Source: CAVVUC01 sp963751395 (GTDB lineage: Bacteria; Verrucomicrobiota; Verrucomicrobiia; Chthoniobacterales; Chthoniobacteraceae). Taken from it: a DNA stretch of 64,000 nt. Location of the stretch: the NCBI GenBank assembly GCA_963751395.1, contig CAVVUC010000002.1, forward strand, positions 1,994,130 to 2,058,129. The letters run 5' to 3'. Positions 41,538 through 50,242 of the stretch are shown here, piece by piece; the stretch's first letter is position 1; the number at the start of each line of letters is the position of its first letter. The notes below the pieces were generated by a model. The model saw nothing but the letters and a program-made list of their open reading frames with translations, was not told the DNA's origin and did no database searches. Made by a program: the position numbers and the translations under genes.

Positions 41538-43030
41538 GCCGCCCTCCTTTGCTGTCTTGGGTCAGGAAAGTTTTGCTTCGCCCTCCAGTGGCATCCGGCA
41601 TCCCGCAACCACGCATCGAACATCGAGCGGTTCTTGCGATAGGAATTGGGGTAGAGAACCACGTCACGGTTGAGCAGCAACCCCGCGATGGCGAAGTGAA
41701 GCCGGTTGGTGTGAATCACCTGATACATGCTCGCCAGCGTCAGGAACGAAACAACATCACTTGTCCATGCAGATGGGTCGCAGACGTTGATGTTTGGGTA
41801 GCCGGTTCCCTCTTTATCTACGCGCATAAAAGCGCCCTCTGGAAAGACAGGGCAATGGTTCAAGTGCGGAGGGATTTTCAAGGCGAAAGCCATGTCCGGC
41901 ATGAGCGTTCCGCCGCCTGAAATGGCGGCGCTCTCGCGGTCGCGCACGAAGATTTTCGACGCGCCCTCAAACGTGCCCTTGTCGCCCCATGTCTGCGGCA
42001 GCACGATGAGCGGCACATTTGCCGCCCTTGCCGCTTCCCTTGCAATGTCCTGCCTTTGCACGTCCCAATCATAAAGGCCGACGCTTCCACCGCCGCCATA
42101 CATCACCACGTCCGGCGTTCCAGTGTCCGTCACTTCGGTCAAGCCGTAGTGTTGGAACAACTGGCGGGTGGCAAGATGAATCATGGCGTCCCCCACGTTC
42201 CCGTAGGGAGTGATGAGCCGCACCCTTTTGCCTCTCCATTCCTCGAAGATTTCCGCGTAGGCACTTTCTGGAGCAAGCTGACGGATGCCGAGATTGATCG
42301 GCGGGTTGTCCAGTTTGATTGCCGCTCCGTTGTGGTCAAAGACTTCGCCGCATCCAAAGCCGTCCTTGTTCACGAGACGGCGCGGCTGCTTTCTCGCCTC
42401 AAAGTTGTGCCCGAACGTAACCTGCGTGTTCCTGAACTCCGCTGGATAGTTCTCCACGCGAAGAACGTCGTCGTGACGAATCACCACTTCGCCTGCGTCT
42501 GGAAAGTCAATGCCTTTGCGGACATGCCCATGCGCAGCCATGCGCATTTCAAAATCAATGTCCTCGCCGCCCCAGCCCATGAACGTCTCGTCATAGCCAC
42601 GCAAGCGCATAAAGAACTGCTTTCGTGTTCCCACCCTGCCGCCGAAGCCAACGCCCTTCGGGACAACTCCAACGCCGATGGTGTCGCAGTCGTCGTCAAT
42701 GGCAGCACGCAACTGGCGAAGATAATCCTCCGACAAGTAGGTGTCGGCATCCACGTTGATGATGAACTCCCCATCCGAAAGTCGGCTTGCCATGTTCTTG
42801 CTGTGCGCCATGTGGAAGTGCTCCCGGCTTCGCTCGCGGAAGTATCGGAGCTTGCCGCTTTCAAGCTCGCTGGCGAAGTTCCCGAACACGTAGCCCTCTA
42901 GTCCGTCCTTGGAGTTGTAATCCAGAAGCGTGATGCTGGCATCCCGGTCTTTGATGAGGTCAAGGTTGCGCGGAAGCGTCTGCTTGAGATGCTCCAGCCT
43001 GCCCATGCAAACTGTGGTGAAGGAGGTCAT
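41534..43030 (-). CDS. GT2 glycosyltransferase - polysaccharide pyruvyltransferase fusion
   Basis: A 498-aa two-domain enzyme. Residues about 1-240 are a GT-A family 2 glycosyltransferase: metal/nucleotide-sugar motif DAD at 94-96 and the GWGGEDIDF acceptor motif at 152-160, as in galactosyl- and N-acetylgalactosaminyltransferases. Residues about 268-480 are a polysaccharide pyruvyltransferase (CsaB/WcaK-like) domain: GNVGDAMIH (277-285), MYGGGGSVGLYD (310-321), VLPQTWGD, then FVRDRESAAI. The ATG at 43030 overlaps the upstream stop (TGATG). No signal peptide, so it acts in the cytoplasm. Embedded in the tail cluster, it may decorate a tail fibre or alter host surface glycans. Whether either domain is active is untested. 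Confidence 0.8.
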   Translation of the reverse strand: MTSFTTVCMGRLEHLKQTLPRNLDLIKDRDASITLLDYNSKDGLEGYVFGNFASELESGKLRYFRERSREHFHMAHSKNMASRLSDGEFIINVDADTYLSEDYLRQLRAAIDDDCDTIGVGVVPKGVGFGGRVGTRKQFFMRLRGYDETFMGWGGEDIDFEMRMAAHGHVRKGIDFPDAGEVVIRHDDVLRVENYPAEFRNTQVTFGHNFEARKQPRRLVNKDGFGCGEVFDHNGAAIKLDNPPINLGIRQLAPESAYAEIFEEWRGKRVRLITPYGNVGDAMIHLATRQLFQHYGLTEVTDTGTPDVVMYGGGGSVGLYDWDVQRQDIAREAARAANVPLIVLPQTWGDKGTFEGASKIFVRDRESAAISGGGTLMPDMAFALKIPPHLNHCPVFPEGAFMRVDKEGTGYPNINVCDPSAWTSDVVSFLTLASMYQVIHTNRLHFAIAGLLLNRDVVLYPNSYRKNRSMFDAWLRDAGCHWRAKQNFPDPRQQRRAA

Positions 43031-43746
43031 CAGTAGCCGTTGATTAGAGTTGTAAGCTCCCACTGGCCACCGTTCAGCACGGAGTCGTACTCCAGAAGCA
43101 GCTTCGCTTTCTTTCCCGATTCGATGGTTGCCGGCCAGCTCATCGTCGATGTGGTTGGCAGCACGATTGCGCCGTTGAGAGAAAGATTGTGCGCCGTGGA
43201 GTCTGTGTTCGTGATCCAGTATTCGATCCGTTTGCCGTCGCTGTATTCCCCTGTTGGCAGGGGCAGTTCGTAGTCGCTAGTCATGGACACGCGCACGATT
43301 CCGCCGGCGGCGATTGGTGACGACTCGTTGCCGCGGATCACGTCGTTCTGGATCGTGGCCGGCAGCGTGTTGGTGCTGGTGATGATCGCGCCCTCCGTCC
43401 ACGTAATTTCCAGCATTGCCTCCACCGAGTCCGGCTCCTCGTCGAACGCCGTGTTCATCTCGGTCGTGTTAAGGCTCAGGCTGAACGAGTAGATCGTGTC
43501 CTCGCCCGTGCCGGTCTTTGTCCAGGATGTCGCCGAGGCGATGAACCCGCCTCCATAATCACCTGCGACCTTGATCCCCAGCCTGCCCAATGCGCCGCTT
43601 GCCAGCTCGATTGCCTTGCCCTCCCGCACGAACACCACGTCCACCTTCATATTGTCCCTGCGCTTGAGGGAGATGGACGGAGTTGCCCGCTGATAGGTCA
43701 GCGAATCAATGATCGTGCGCGAGTCAACGTCGATGAACAGCTTCAC
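43030..43746 (-). CDS. Phage tail/baseplate-region protein
   Basis: A 238-aa protein starting at GTG 43746 (preceded by TTGACA-N13). It is beta-rich with many S/T/N residues; the N-terminal half (FIDVDSRTIIDS, then KRRDNMKVDVVFVREGKAIELASG) resembles phage tail or baseplate structural proteins in style only. It lies between the 455-aa distal tail gene and the glycosyltransferase fusion. Confidence 0.55.
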   Translation of the reverse strand: MKLFIDVDSRTIIDSLTYQRATPSISLKRRDNMKVDVVFVREGKAIELASGALGRLGIKVAGDYGGGFIASATSWTKTGTGEDTIYSFSLSLNTTEMNTAFDEEPDSVEAMLEITWTEGAIITSTNTLPATIQNDVIRGNESSPIAAGGIVRVSMTSDYELPLPTGEYSDGKRIEYWITNTDSTAHNLSLNGAIVLPTTSTMSWPATIESGKKAKLLLEYDSVLNGGQWELTTLINGY

Positions 43747-43759
43747 GCCGCTGCGATAG

Positions 43760-43765
43760 TGTCAA
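43760..43765 (-). promoter_or_regulatory. TTGACA start-associated motif (238-aa tail gene)
   Basis: TTGACA, 13 nt, then the GTG at 43746. It begins right after the TAG stop of the upstream gene. Confidence 0.6.
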
Positions 43766-45133
43766 CTACAACTGGTCCGGCGGCTCGGCCAGTATTCCGC
43801 ACTCGATGATCGGGTCGTAATCGAAGCGTGCATCGTACAGCCGGATCATCTGGCCTTCGGATGATGTAAAATCGCCAAGATCGGTGATGGGAGGCTCCCA
43901 CAACTCTCCCGGCTCGTGGTCCCACTGCCATTCCAAATCCCATGCAACCGTCTCAGAAACCTCCTCCGTTGTCGTATGGCCCGTCGTCAGATTGACTATG
44001 GCTTTCGTCCACCGGCAGGTGAGGGTATGGATGCCATTATTGACCACCAGCGGCGCGTAGTTGCCGTCGATCTTGAGTTTTCCCTCGCTCGTCGAACGCC
44101 ACGTCTCGCATGGCGACGTGTATTTCCATGCGGCGACCTGCGGGTAGGGGAGTTCTAAATTTCCACCGCCCATTATATCCGCGTTGACCGCCACTGCTGC
44201 GATCAACTCGGAGGTGGTGTACAGATTCGCCAACGTCAGCACGAGCGAAGGCTCCTCGGGGTCGGCGTCCGGCACGGTGCGAGTCGTCAGGGTGTCCGTG
44301 TGACTGGCTGCTGGCGGATCGTTCCATGCCGGTATTGGCCGCATGATCCAGCCGCTATTCCTGGTATCAAAGTCAAGGGTGTCCGTGTCGGTTCCCGCCG
44401 GGTCTTTCAACCCGCTCCCATACACATATTCCGAGAAAATCCGGCTGCCGCTGCCCTTGCCGGTTGCCGTCTGCTCCTTGTAAACGCGAATCGTAGCGTC
44501 ATCGGGCGGCTTGAATGCGCGAAACCCTTGTTTGACCAGGCTTCCAAACTTATGCTCCCTGAGAAGAAACTGCGGCGCTTGAATCATGACGCATCCCGCC
44601 AGCCATGAATAAAATTCAGGGTCGGGCGTGGCAATTTCCCCGGTAATGACCACCACTTCGCCTGTGTCCTTGGTGACTTCCGTGGTTGTGATCTCGCCGG
44701 GATCGAGCGTGCCTTGTTGCAGGTAATCGGTGGACTGCGTAAGAATCCGCGTCCGAACCTTGAAGTCAGCGAACGGATCGGCGCAGACGATTCGATATTG
44801 CACCCGCACCTTGTAAGTGCAGTTGCCGTCCTCGTCCTCGCTCTGCGTGGCCTTTTTGTAAGGATCGGTGATCTCGACCAGCGACTCTCCTTCTTCCGTG
44901 ATGTTTTTTAGCGTGCCCCAGTCGCCGAACGTCGCGCCATCCACCAGCTCATCGGCCCAATGCATGATGGGCGGGTCGGGCGGCGGTTCGCCGCTTTCTT
45001 GATAAGAAAAAGCGGCGATGGCGGCATACTCCACGGTCAGCGATGGGAGGCTGGTTTTGATCGACAGATTCCAGTTGGCGGGAATGGTTTTCCCCTCGTG
45101 GACGCCAAGCCCCGACCATACAAGCGTGCTCAT
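43766..45133 (-). CDS. Distal tail protein, unknown function
   Basis: A 455-aa soluble protein, acidic and beta-rich, with no recognised motif. Position after the tape measure and two smaller proteins suggests a tail-tip or baseplate component. It starts in an ATGA overlap with the upstream gene. Confidence 0.55.
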   Translation of the reverse strand: MSTLVWSGLGVHEGKTIPANWNLSIKTSLPSLTVEYAAIAAFSYQESGEPPPDPPIMHWADELVDGATFGDWGTLKNITEEGESLVEITDPYKKATQSEDEDGNCTYKVRVQYRIVCADPFADFKVRTRILTQSTDYLQQGTLDPGEITTTEVTKDTGEVVVITGEIATPDPEFYSWLAGCVMIQAPQFLLREHKFGSLVKQGFRAFKPPDDATIRVYKEQTATGKGSGSRIFSEYVYGSGLKDPAGTDTDTLDFDTRNSGWIMRPIPAWNDPPAASHTDTLTTRTVPDADPEEPSLVLTLANLYTTSELIAAVAVNADIMGGGNLELPYPQVAAWKYTSPCETWRSTSEGKLKIDGNYAPLVVNNGIHTLTCRWTKAIVNLTTGHTTTEEVSETVAWDLEWQWDHEPGELWEPPITDLGDFTSSEGQMIRLYDARFDYDPIIECGILAEPPDQL

Positions 45134-45771
45134 GCCGCGCCAAACTGTTCACTGATGCCATTCCACTGGTATTGAAACGTGGGAGCGGTGGCGGAATACG
45201 CGACAATGACCGGCGTGACGGAGAGCACGCCCTTCGTGACCGGCTCGACCAGTGTGACCCTGGTGGCATCGGTGGTGGCGCGAAACAGCGGCCAGTAGGA
45301 CGCAGCCGGGGCCGAGTTTTCCTCGAAGGTTTCCGCCGGGATTGTCGTGCCTTGGGCAATCTGGCACGACACAAATTGCGGCACCTCAAAATCTTCCACT
45401 GTTCGCATGGCGAAATTCGCCTGCACCCACACCCACGTCACCTTCGACGCTTCGAGCGTGAACTCGTTGCCAATGTTGAGCGGCGGGTAGTTGCTGACCG
45501 TGCCGAGGCGAACTCTGAATTTGAACGCCTGACTCGCAGGCTCCGGCGGAGCACCGAGGTAGGGGGATTTGTAATACTGAAACGGGTGTGTCGCTCCGCC
45601 GCCGCCTTTGCCCGCCACGATGTCCGCCAACAGGATCGTTCCCATGCCCGTCCTCGTCACGCGCACGCCCTTGCTCGGGAGGATCTGCGAGGCCCGCAGA
45701 TGTTCGCACAGCGCGTTCCAATCCGATGCCTTGATCGGATCGCCCGGTTTGACTTTGAGAGGGAGTGCCAT
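45130..45771 (-). CDS. Phage tail-region protein
   Basis: A 213-aa protein. It begins MALPLKVKPGDPIKASDWNAL, a lead seen in some phage structural proteins that attach near the tail tip. No catalytic motif visible. Spaced 7 bp from the upstream tail gene and overlapping the next by ATGA. Confidence 0.55.
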   Translation of the reverse strand: MALPLKVKPGDPIKASDWNALCEHLRASQILPSKGVRVTRTGMGTILLADIVAGKGGGGATHPFQYYKSPYLGAPPEPASQAFKFRVRLGTVSNYPPLNIGNEFTLEASKVTWVWVQANFAMRTVEDFEVPQFVSCQIAQGTTIPAETFEENSAPAASYWPLFRATTDATRVTLVEPVTKGVLSVTPVIVAYSATAPTFQYQWNGISEQFGAA

Positions 45772-45778
45772 CAGCCCG

Positions 45779-46423
45779 TCATGCCTTCGAGTAAATCTCC
45801 GTGTCCCAACCGCCCGCGCCGCTCGCCCGATACTCCCGCGTCACCTTCCACCGGCCTTGCCCCACGCGCTCGCCGTCGATCCCGACCAGGAGCCATGTGC
45901 GGTTGTCCGGCAGAGCTGGCGCTTTCGGCGGCGCGGAGATGCGGCCGAGCTTTGTCAGGCTGGGTTCGCTCTGCCCTTCCTCGACCACGCGCATGTTCAC
46001 CGTGCCGAGCAGATAGTCGTCCAGCCCGCGGTTGCGATAGGCGTAGTATTTCTTCATTCCCGCAGACGCGCTGCTGCCATCCGGCGTCCAGCCGCCCAGT
46101 CCCTCGTCCTTCGGGTCTGCCTCCCAGAGCTTCCATTTCTTCCATTCCGCCTCCTCGATCTTGTGAGCGCCGTCTTTGCCGAACATCGCGTGCGTGGCCA
46201 GCGGCTCCTGCGAAACGCTGCCCGTGATCGTGTAGGTCGTGTCCTGCGCGTCAGTGGCAATCGTGTAACGCAGGACGTATTTTCCGTCCTCCTTCGATTT
46301 CTGGATGTTCTGCGCCCCGGCTGGCGGGGTCGGGTAAGCGACGAAACTTTCCAGTGTTGCCGTCGTTTCCTCGCCCTTGTCCGTCGTCCACGCGATTTGT
46401 TCTGCGGTTTGTGTGCTGCTCAT
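45779..46423 (-). CDS. Phage tail-region protein
   Basis: A 214-aa protein downstream of the tape measure gene. It ends with VGQGRWKVTREYRASGAGGWDTEIYSKA. No known fold recognised. An AAGGA about 9 nt before its ATG looks like a normal ribosome binding site, unlike several other phage genes here. Confidence 0.55.
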   Translation of the reverse strand: MSSTQTAEQIAWTTDKGEETTATLESFVAYPTPPAGAQNIQKSKEDGKYVLRYTIATDAQDTTYTITGSVSQEPLATHAMFGKDGAHKIEEAEWKKWKLWEADPKDEGLGGWTPDGSSASAGMKKYYAYRNRGLDDYLLGTVNMRVVEEGQSEPSLTKLGRISAPPKAPALPDNRTWLLVGIDGERVGQGRWKVTREYRASGAGGWDTEIYSKA

Positions 46424-46476
46424 CTAAAGCGTTCCTTCTTTGCGACTGGCGTTATTAAAGCACTTGCGCCGGTTCT

Positions 46477-48078
46477 TTATGCGAACGATCCCGTGACAAG
46501 GCCGCCGGTTTTCAGGCCGCCTGTTTTCAGCCCCGTGTTCTTGGCGATCGTGTGTAGAAGGCTTGTCTGCCTGCGCGTTTCGTTGAGCAGTGGATCGCCG
46601 CCGCCGACTGACACTCCGCCGCCGCCGATCTTGAACATCGAGCTGGCGAACGCCGCGCCGAACTTGCGTCTTGGCTCCGTCTCCAGATCCGGCACTTCCA
46701 TGCCCGCCTTCGGCTTCTTCTCCGCGTTGAATTGCCGGGCCGCCGCCTTGTTCGCCGCGACCATGTCAAAGACCCTGCCAACCGACGCATCCAGGCTGCC
46801 CTGCGCGTCCGTCGTGTCGATCTTCGGTGCGGCGGCTGAGCCCGCCTTGAAAGCGCCGGCCACGTTCTTGATTTCGTCCGCCATCCGCTGCTTTGCCATC
46901 GCCATCGGTTTCGCCAGATAATCGCCTGCCGCGCCGCCCGTGGCCGAGGCAGCCTCGTGCATCGAGGCGGCCGTTGCCCGCACGGTGTCCGCGCCCTTGC
47001 CGATCTTCTCGCCGATCACCGGCACGTTCTTGAGCTGGTCGAGCAGCATCGCCACGCCGTCCAGCAGCAGCGCCGTGAACCCGATTGCCGCTGCTTCCAG
47101 CGCAAACTTGATCCCCGTCCAGAACCCCGGCGTCGTGACGATTGCGAACAGCGTGATTGCGTTCTTGATCCCTTCGAGCAAGAGCTGGCCGAAAGCGTAG
47201 GCCACACCCACGACCACGCCAACCACGGCGTTCAGCGCATTTGTGAGCGCGATCTTGATCGAGTTCCCGATGATGTTGCCCACTTCGCCCGAACGGAAAG
47301 CCGCGACCAGAAACGCAACCGCGTCCCCAATCTTTTGCCCGATCCCCGACAAATCCATGTTCGCGAACGAATCAACCAGCGGCTTGATAACCGGCGCGAT
47401 CCTGGCCGCCACCCCGACGAAGAACCCTCGCAGCTTGACGCCCGCGAGATTTAGCTTGTCGCTGATGTCGTCGAAAAGCGCCGCGTTCTCGTCCAGCAGG
47501 TCCGCCTGCTTGCCGACTTCGTTCGCCGCATCGCCCATCGCGCCCCTGTTCCCCAAGAGCGCCAGCATTTGCTGGCCCTGACGCCCGAAGATGGCCATTG
47601 CTGCCGCGGATCGCTCCGTCGGGTTTTGAATCTTCGAGATGGCCGCGCCGATGGCTTCCATTTGTTCGGCGGCGTTCACCTTGCCAAGCGCCTGCGCGCT
47701 CAGGCCCAGCTTTTTGAAAGTGTCGTCCGAGCCGCCTCCGCCCGCCGCCGCAACGATCTGCTTTCGCATCCGGCCAATCGCCGGCCCCACTTTGTCAGCC
47801 TCAAGCCCGTTGTCCGCAAAAGCCTGCTGCAAGAGAACCAGATCTTTGACGGCCGTGCCCGTGGCCGCCGACAACTCCGACAAACCGCCGCCGACATCGA
47901 ACGCGCGTTTCAACCCCATCGCGCCCGCGGACGAAGTGATGGCGGCAAACGCTCCGACGAGCAGCCCTTTTGCGTTCATCGCCGAGGACTGCAACCCCCG
48001 CAGGCTGTTCTGCGCGCCCTTGATCCCGGCGCTGAACATGCCGGTCTTGAGGATGAGTTCGGATACAATGCCCGCCAT
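46477..48078 (-). CDS. Tail tape measure protein
   Basis: A 533-aa protein with the typical features: N-terminal MAGIVSELILKTGMF...GIKGAQNSL, long Ala/Gly-rich helical stretches, a hydrophobic central region (NAVVGVVVGVAYAFGQLLL and IGFTALLLDGVAMLL), and a Gly-rich C-terminus. It sets tail length; the rule of thumb of about 0.15 nm per residue suggests a tail near 80 nm. It is the largest gene of the tail module, as expected for a siphovirus. TTGACG, one base off the recurrent motif, lies 14 nt before the ATG. Confidence 0.85.
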   Translation of the reverse strand: MAGIVSELILKTGMFSAGIKGAQNSLRGLQSSAMNAKGLLVGAFAAITSSAGAMGLKRAFDVGGGLSELSAATGTAVKDLVLLQQAFADNGLEADKVGPAIGRMRKQIVAAAGGGGSDDTFKKLGLSAQALGKVNAAEQMEAIGAAISKIQNPTERSAAAMAIFGRQGQQMLALLGNRGAMGDAANEVGKQADLLDENAALFDDISDKLNLAGVKLRGFFVGVAARIAPVIKPLVDSFANMDLSGIGQKIGDAVAFLVAAFRSGEVGNIIGNSIKIALTNALNAVVGVVVGVAYAFGQLLLEGIKNAITLFAIVTTPGFWTGIKFALEAAAIGFTALLLDGVAMLLDQLKNVPVIGEKIGKGADTVRATAASMHEAASATGGAAGDYLAKPMAMAKQRMADEIKNVAGAFKAGSAAAPKIDTTDAQGSLDASVGRVFDMVAANKAAARQFNAEKKPKAGMEVPDLETEPRRKFGAAFASSMFKIGGGGVSVGGGDPLLNETRRQTSLLHTIAKNTGLKTGGLKTGGLVTGSFA

Positions 48079-48092
48079 GCAGGGGGGCGGCG

Positions 48093-48098
48093 CGTCAA
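48093..48098 (-). promoter_or_regulatory. TTGACG variant of the start-associated motif (tape measure)
   Basis: TTGACG, 14 nt, then the ATG at 48078. Confidence 0.4.
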
Positions 48099-48117
48099 CT
48101 AGAACCGAGCAAAGCCC

Positions 48118-48564
48118 CTAACTGCGTTTGGCACGAGTGCGGCGAAACGAATCACGCACAAAAGCCGCGATCAATTCGGATCGTCCAAGAAATTCCCGCT
48201 GCCATCTGGTTGAGTAATCGGCATGGCAAAATTGGGACGGCGGTTCTAGCCGATAGAGATGAAGGAAGAGGAAATCATAGGCCAGGTGTTCACGGGAATG
48301 CTTCGTGAGAGATTCTCCTCCCCACTTGTGTAGGACGCGCTGCAAACCAAAGAAAGCGGCGAAATTGTCATTCTGATCAACGTGGAATTCGAATGACTGG
48401 ATCACCGGCTCAATCAGACGCGAGAGGCCACCGCCCGTGACTCCGGGAACCGCCAACCCGACCGACTCCTCATACTCGTAACCGAGAAACCGCAAGGCGC
48501 AGACCGATTCAGCTTCGCTGATGTCCCCGCAGACAAAGTTCGCCGCGCCGGGCACATCAACCAA
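48118..48564 (-). CDS. Unknown protein in the tail cassette
   Basis: A 148-aa protein. TTG at 48564 or GTG at 48555 are possible starts; there is no ATG. Mixed composition with many aromatic and His residues and no recognised family. It follows the thioredoxin by 6 bp and precedes the tape measure gene, so the two may be an inserted pair rather than core tail genes. Confidence 0.45.
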   Translation of the reverse strand: MVDVPGAANFVCGDISEAESVCALRFLGYEYEESVGLAVPGVTGGGLSRLIEPVIQSFEFHVDQNDNFAAFFGLQRVLHKWGGESLTKHSREHLAYDFLFLHLYRLEPPSQFCHADYSTRWQREFLGRSELIAAFVRDSFRRTRAKRS

Positions 48565-48570
48565 ATTCCA

Positions 48571-48891
48571 CTACGAAAGCGCGCTGTCGAGCCAGGAGAG
48601 CATCTCCCGCTTCGGGGTTCTTCCGGTGCGCTGCCCGACTGGAGAGCCGCGGTGAAAAAGAATGAAGTTGGGAACCGACGTGATGCGGAAGCGTGATGCA
48701 AAAGCCGGGTCTTTGGCTGCATCGAATTTGACGACCTTGAGTGTTTCGGCGCGCTCTTGTGCAATCTCGCCGATGATGGAAAGCATCTCGCGGCAGGGAT
48801 GACACATCGGCGTAAAGAAGTCCACAAGCACAGGGCGGTTGCTGCTGGTTACTTCAGTGTCGAATTGTGCGGCGTCAATCTCAGGAATCAT
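48571..48891 (-). CDS. Thioredoxin-like protein
   Basis: A 106-aa thioredoxin fold. The active site MCHPC has Cys30 and Cys33 with Pro32 kept, but Met for the usual Trp and His for Gly. FILFHRGSPVGQRTG is the C-terminal cis-Pro/strand region (SVPNFILF). No signal peptide, so cytoplasmic. Embedded between tail genes, without the TTGACA motif or an ATGA overlap, it may be a moron that supports folding or DNA synthesis, as T7 uses host thioredoxin. That function is inferred. Confidence 0.85.
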   Translation of the reverse strand: MIPEIDAAQFDTEVTSSNRPVLVDFFTPMCHPCREMLSIIGEIAQERAETLKVVKFDAAKDPAFASRFRITSVPNFILFHRGSPVGQRTGRTPKREMLSWLDSALS

Positions 48892-48960
48892 TGCAGGTTT
48901 TTGACTGTGTTACTCGTAATGCACAGACTGTGGGGCTGCCAGCAAAAATTCAAGATACCC

Positions 48961-49605
48961 TCACCGAAACCCCGCATCCCGCGCCGACTGTTTCTGGTGA
49001 TGATCAAGCTGGCGGTTCATCGCTCCGGTGCGGTTGTCCAGCGCCCGCTGGACGCGGCTGACCAATCCTTTCACGCTGCCGGCAAACTTCACCGCGTTGG
49101 TGATCGTGATCCGGCACTCGGTCACTGAGAACCTGAGCCGGACCTGGCCGCGCCCGGTGCCGTGTCGCGCAACCCAATCCGGGATTTTCGCGCCGAGCTG
49201 CTTGGCCGCCGCGTTCCAGCCGCTTGCAAGGACGCCCACCTTCTCCAGTTCCTTTTTGATGAACCCCGCAAGGCCGGCCACCTTGAACTTGCGCTTGAGA
49301 TTGCGCTTGTTGACCCGGCCCGTTCGTTTGTCCCGGAACTTCGCGTGAATCTCGGCGGGATCGGTCCGAGCGTCCCTTGCCTTGGACTGTCGCATGATCT
49401 TGCGGATGTCTGCCTTGATCGCCGTCTCGCCCCCTTTGCGATTGGCTTTGAAATCCTTGTTGGGCGGCGTGATGAGGATCACGTCCCTTACAAACAATCG
49501 CGCCTGACCTTCAAGCACGACCCCGCGGCTTTTAATCGAGTTCGCCTCGAAGCGTTTCAGCGCCTTTCTAAACTCACGGTCATCGAATTTCAGGTCAGCG
49601 CTCAT
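48961..49605 (-). CDS. Phage tail-region protein, basic
   Basis: A 214-aa, strongly basic protein with a central Arg/Lys-rich section (RTGRVNKRNLKRKFKVAGLAG) and a predicted helical C-terminus. It sits between the tail chaperone genes and the tape measure and starts with an ATGA overlap. It might be a minor tail protein; no family is recognised. Confidence 0.5.
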   Translation of the reverse strand: MSADLKFDDREFRKALKRFEANSIKSRGVVLEGQARLFVRDVILITPPNKDFKANRKGGETAIKADIRKIMRQSKARDARTDPAEIHAKFRDKRTGRVNKRNLKRKFKVAGLAGFIKKELEKVGVLASGWNAAAKQLGAKIPDWVARHGTGRGQVRLRFSVTECRITITNAVKFAGSVKGLVSRVQRALDNRTGAMNRQLDHHQKQSARDAGFR

Positions 49606-49805
49606 GGCTCTGAGTCCTCGTCAATTTCGTGAGCGGCATAAGCCTCAAGCCGCGCGATCTGATCGGTGGCATTCGGCATCGGCGGGACCGTCCAGCAGTT
49701 GGCGGCACGCAGCGCGCAGTGGTGATACTGGAGCGTTTCATCGAGCGGCAGTTGCCACAGGATGAAATCACGCGACCAGCCGGTTTCACGCGCCAGGGCG
49801 AACAC
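49602..49805 (-). CDS. Tail assembly chaperone C-terminal extension (GT-like part)
   Basis: 67 codons (FALARETGWSRDFILWQLP, then HHCALRAANCWTVPP). This resembles the T part of lambda-like G-GT tail chaperones. It follows the G-like gene after a slippery site; the -1 frame from that site reads KLLEPGQTAARV, which then needs one further base shift near 49813-49820 to join this frame. I therefore read it as the extension made by programmed frameshifting, with an additional sequencing-type indel. A separate small gene is the alternative. Confidence 0.55.
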   Translation of the reverse strand: MFALARETGWSRDFILWQLPLDETLQYHHCALRAANCWTVPPMPNATDQIARLEAYAAHEIDEDSEP

Positions 49806-49828
49806 GCGCGCGGCGGTCTGCCCCGGCT

Positions 49829-50242
49829 CTAGGAGTTTGGGGGCGCGTCTTCCGGCCTGTCATCTGGCTTCGGCAGGACTTCGACAAACGCAGCAGAGGC
49901 CGCGTCAATCACCCGCTGGATTTCCTTGATCGCCTGTGGAAACGCCTCCATCGGCAGCGTGAGCGAGAACGGCAGGATGTGTTCCTCGAAAAAGTTCTCC
50001 GCCTTGATCGCCTGCAACACCGTGTTCAACGGCTGCGATTGGATGAAAAGGAACGCCACGATCTGCTGCTGCTTTTCCTCGTCGTTGAAGGAATCAGGAG
50101 CCGCTTCGCCGGTCAGCATCGTGAGCTTCAAGCGCCGGCACAGGCTCAGGCTGCCGAGCGAGAACGGGCGCAGTGTGAGGCCCGCGATTTCCGCCGGAGC
50201 CTGGGTGAATGTCGCTTCGATTTGTTCATTTCGATTGGTCAT
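49829..50242 (-). CDS. Tail assembly chaperone (G-like)
   Basis: A 137-aa, mostly helical acidic protein (TLRPFSLGSLSLCRRLKL, then EEKQQQIVAFLFIQSQPL, FPQAIKEIQRVIDAAS). Size, composition and position between tail tube and tape measure genes fit a tail assembly chaperone. It ends at TAG 49829 right after a CCCAAAC slippery heptamer at 49835-49841. Its ATG overlaps the upstream stop (ATGA). Confidence 0.65.
   Translation of the reverse strand: MTNRNEQIEATFTQAPAEIAGLTLRPFSLGSLSLCRRLKLTMLTGEAAPDSFNDEEKQQQIVAFLFIQSQPLNTVLQAIKAENFFEEHILPFSLTLPMEAFPQAIKEIQRVIDAASAAFVEVLPKPDDRPEDAPPNS
49835..49841 (-). other. -1 frameshift slippery heptamer C-CCA-AAC
   Basis: CCCAAAC in the exact X-XXY-YYZ register of the upstream frame, two codons before the TAG stop of the tail chaperone gene. 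Lambda and many siphophages use this arrangement to make the G-GT fusion. Confidence 0.5.

Noticed and set aside
48118..48891. Toxin-antitoxin pair
   Set aside because: One member is a clear thioredoxin and the other has no toxin or antitoxin feature.
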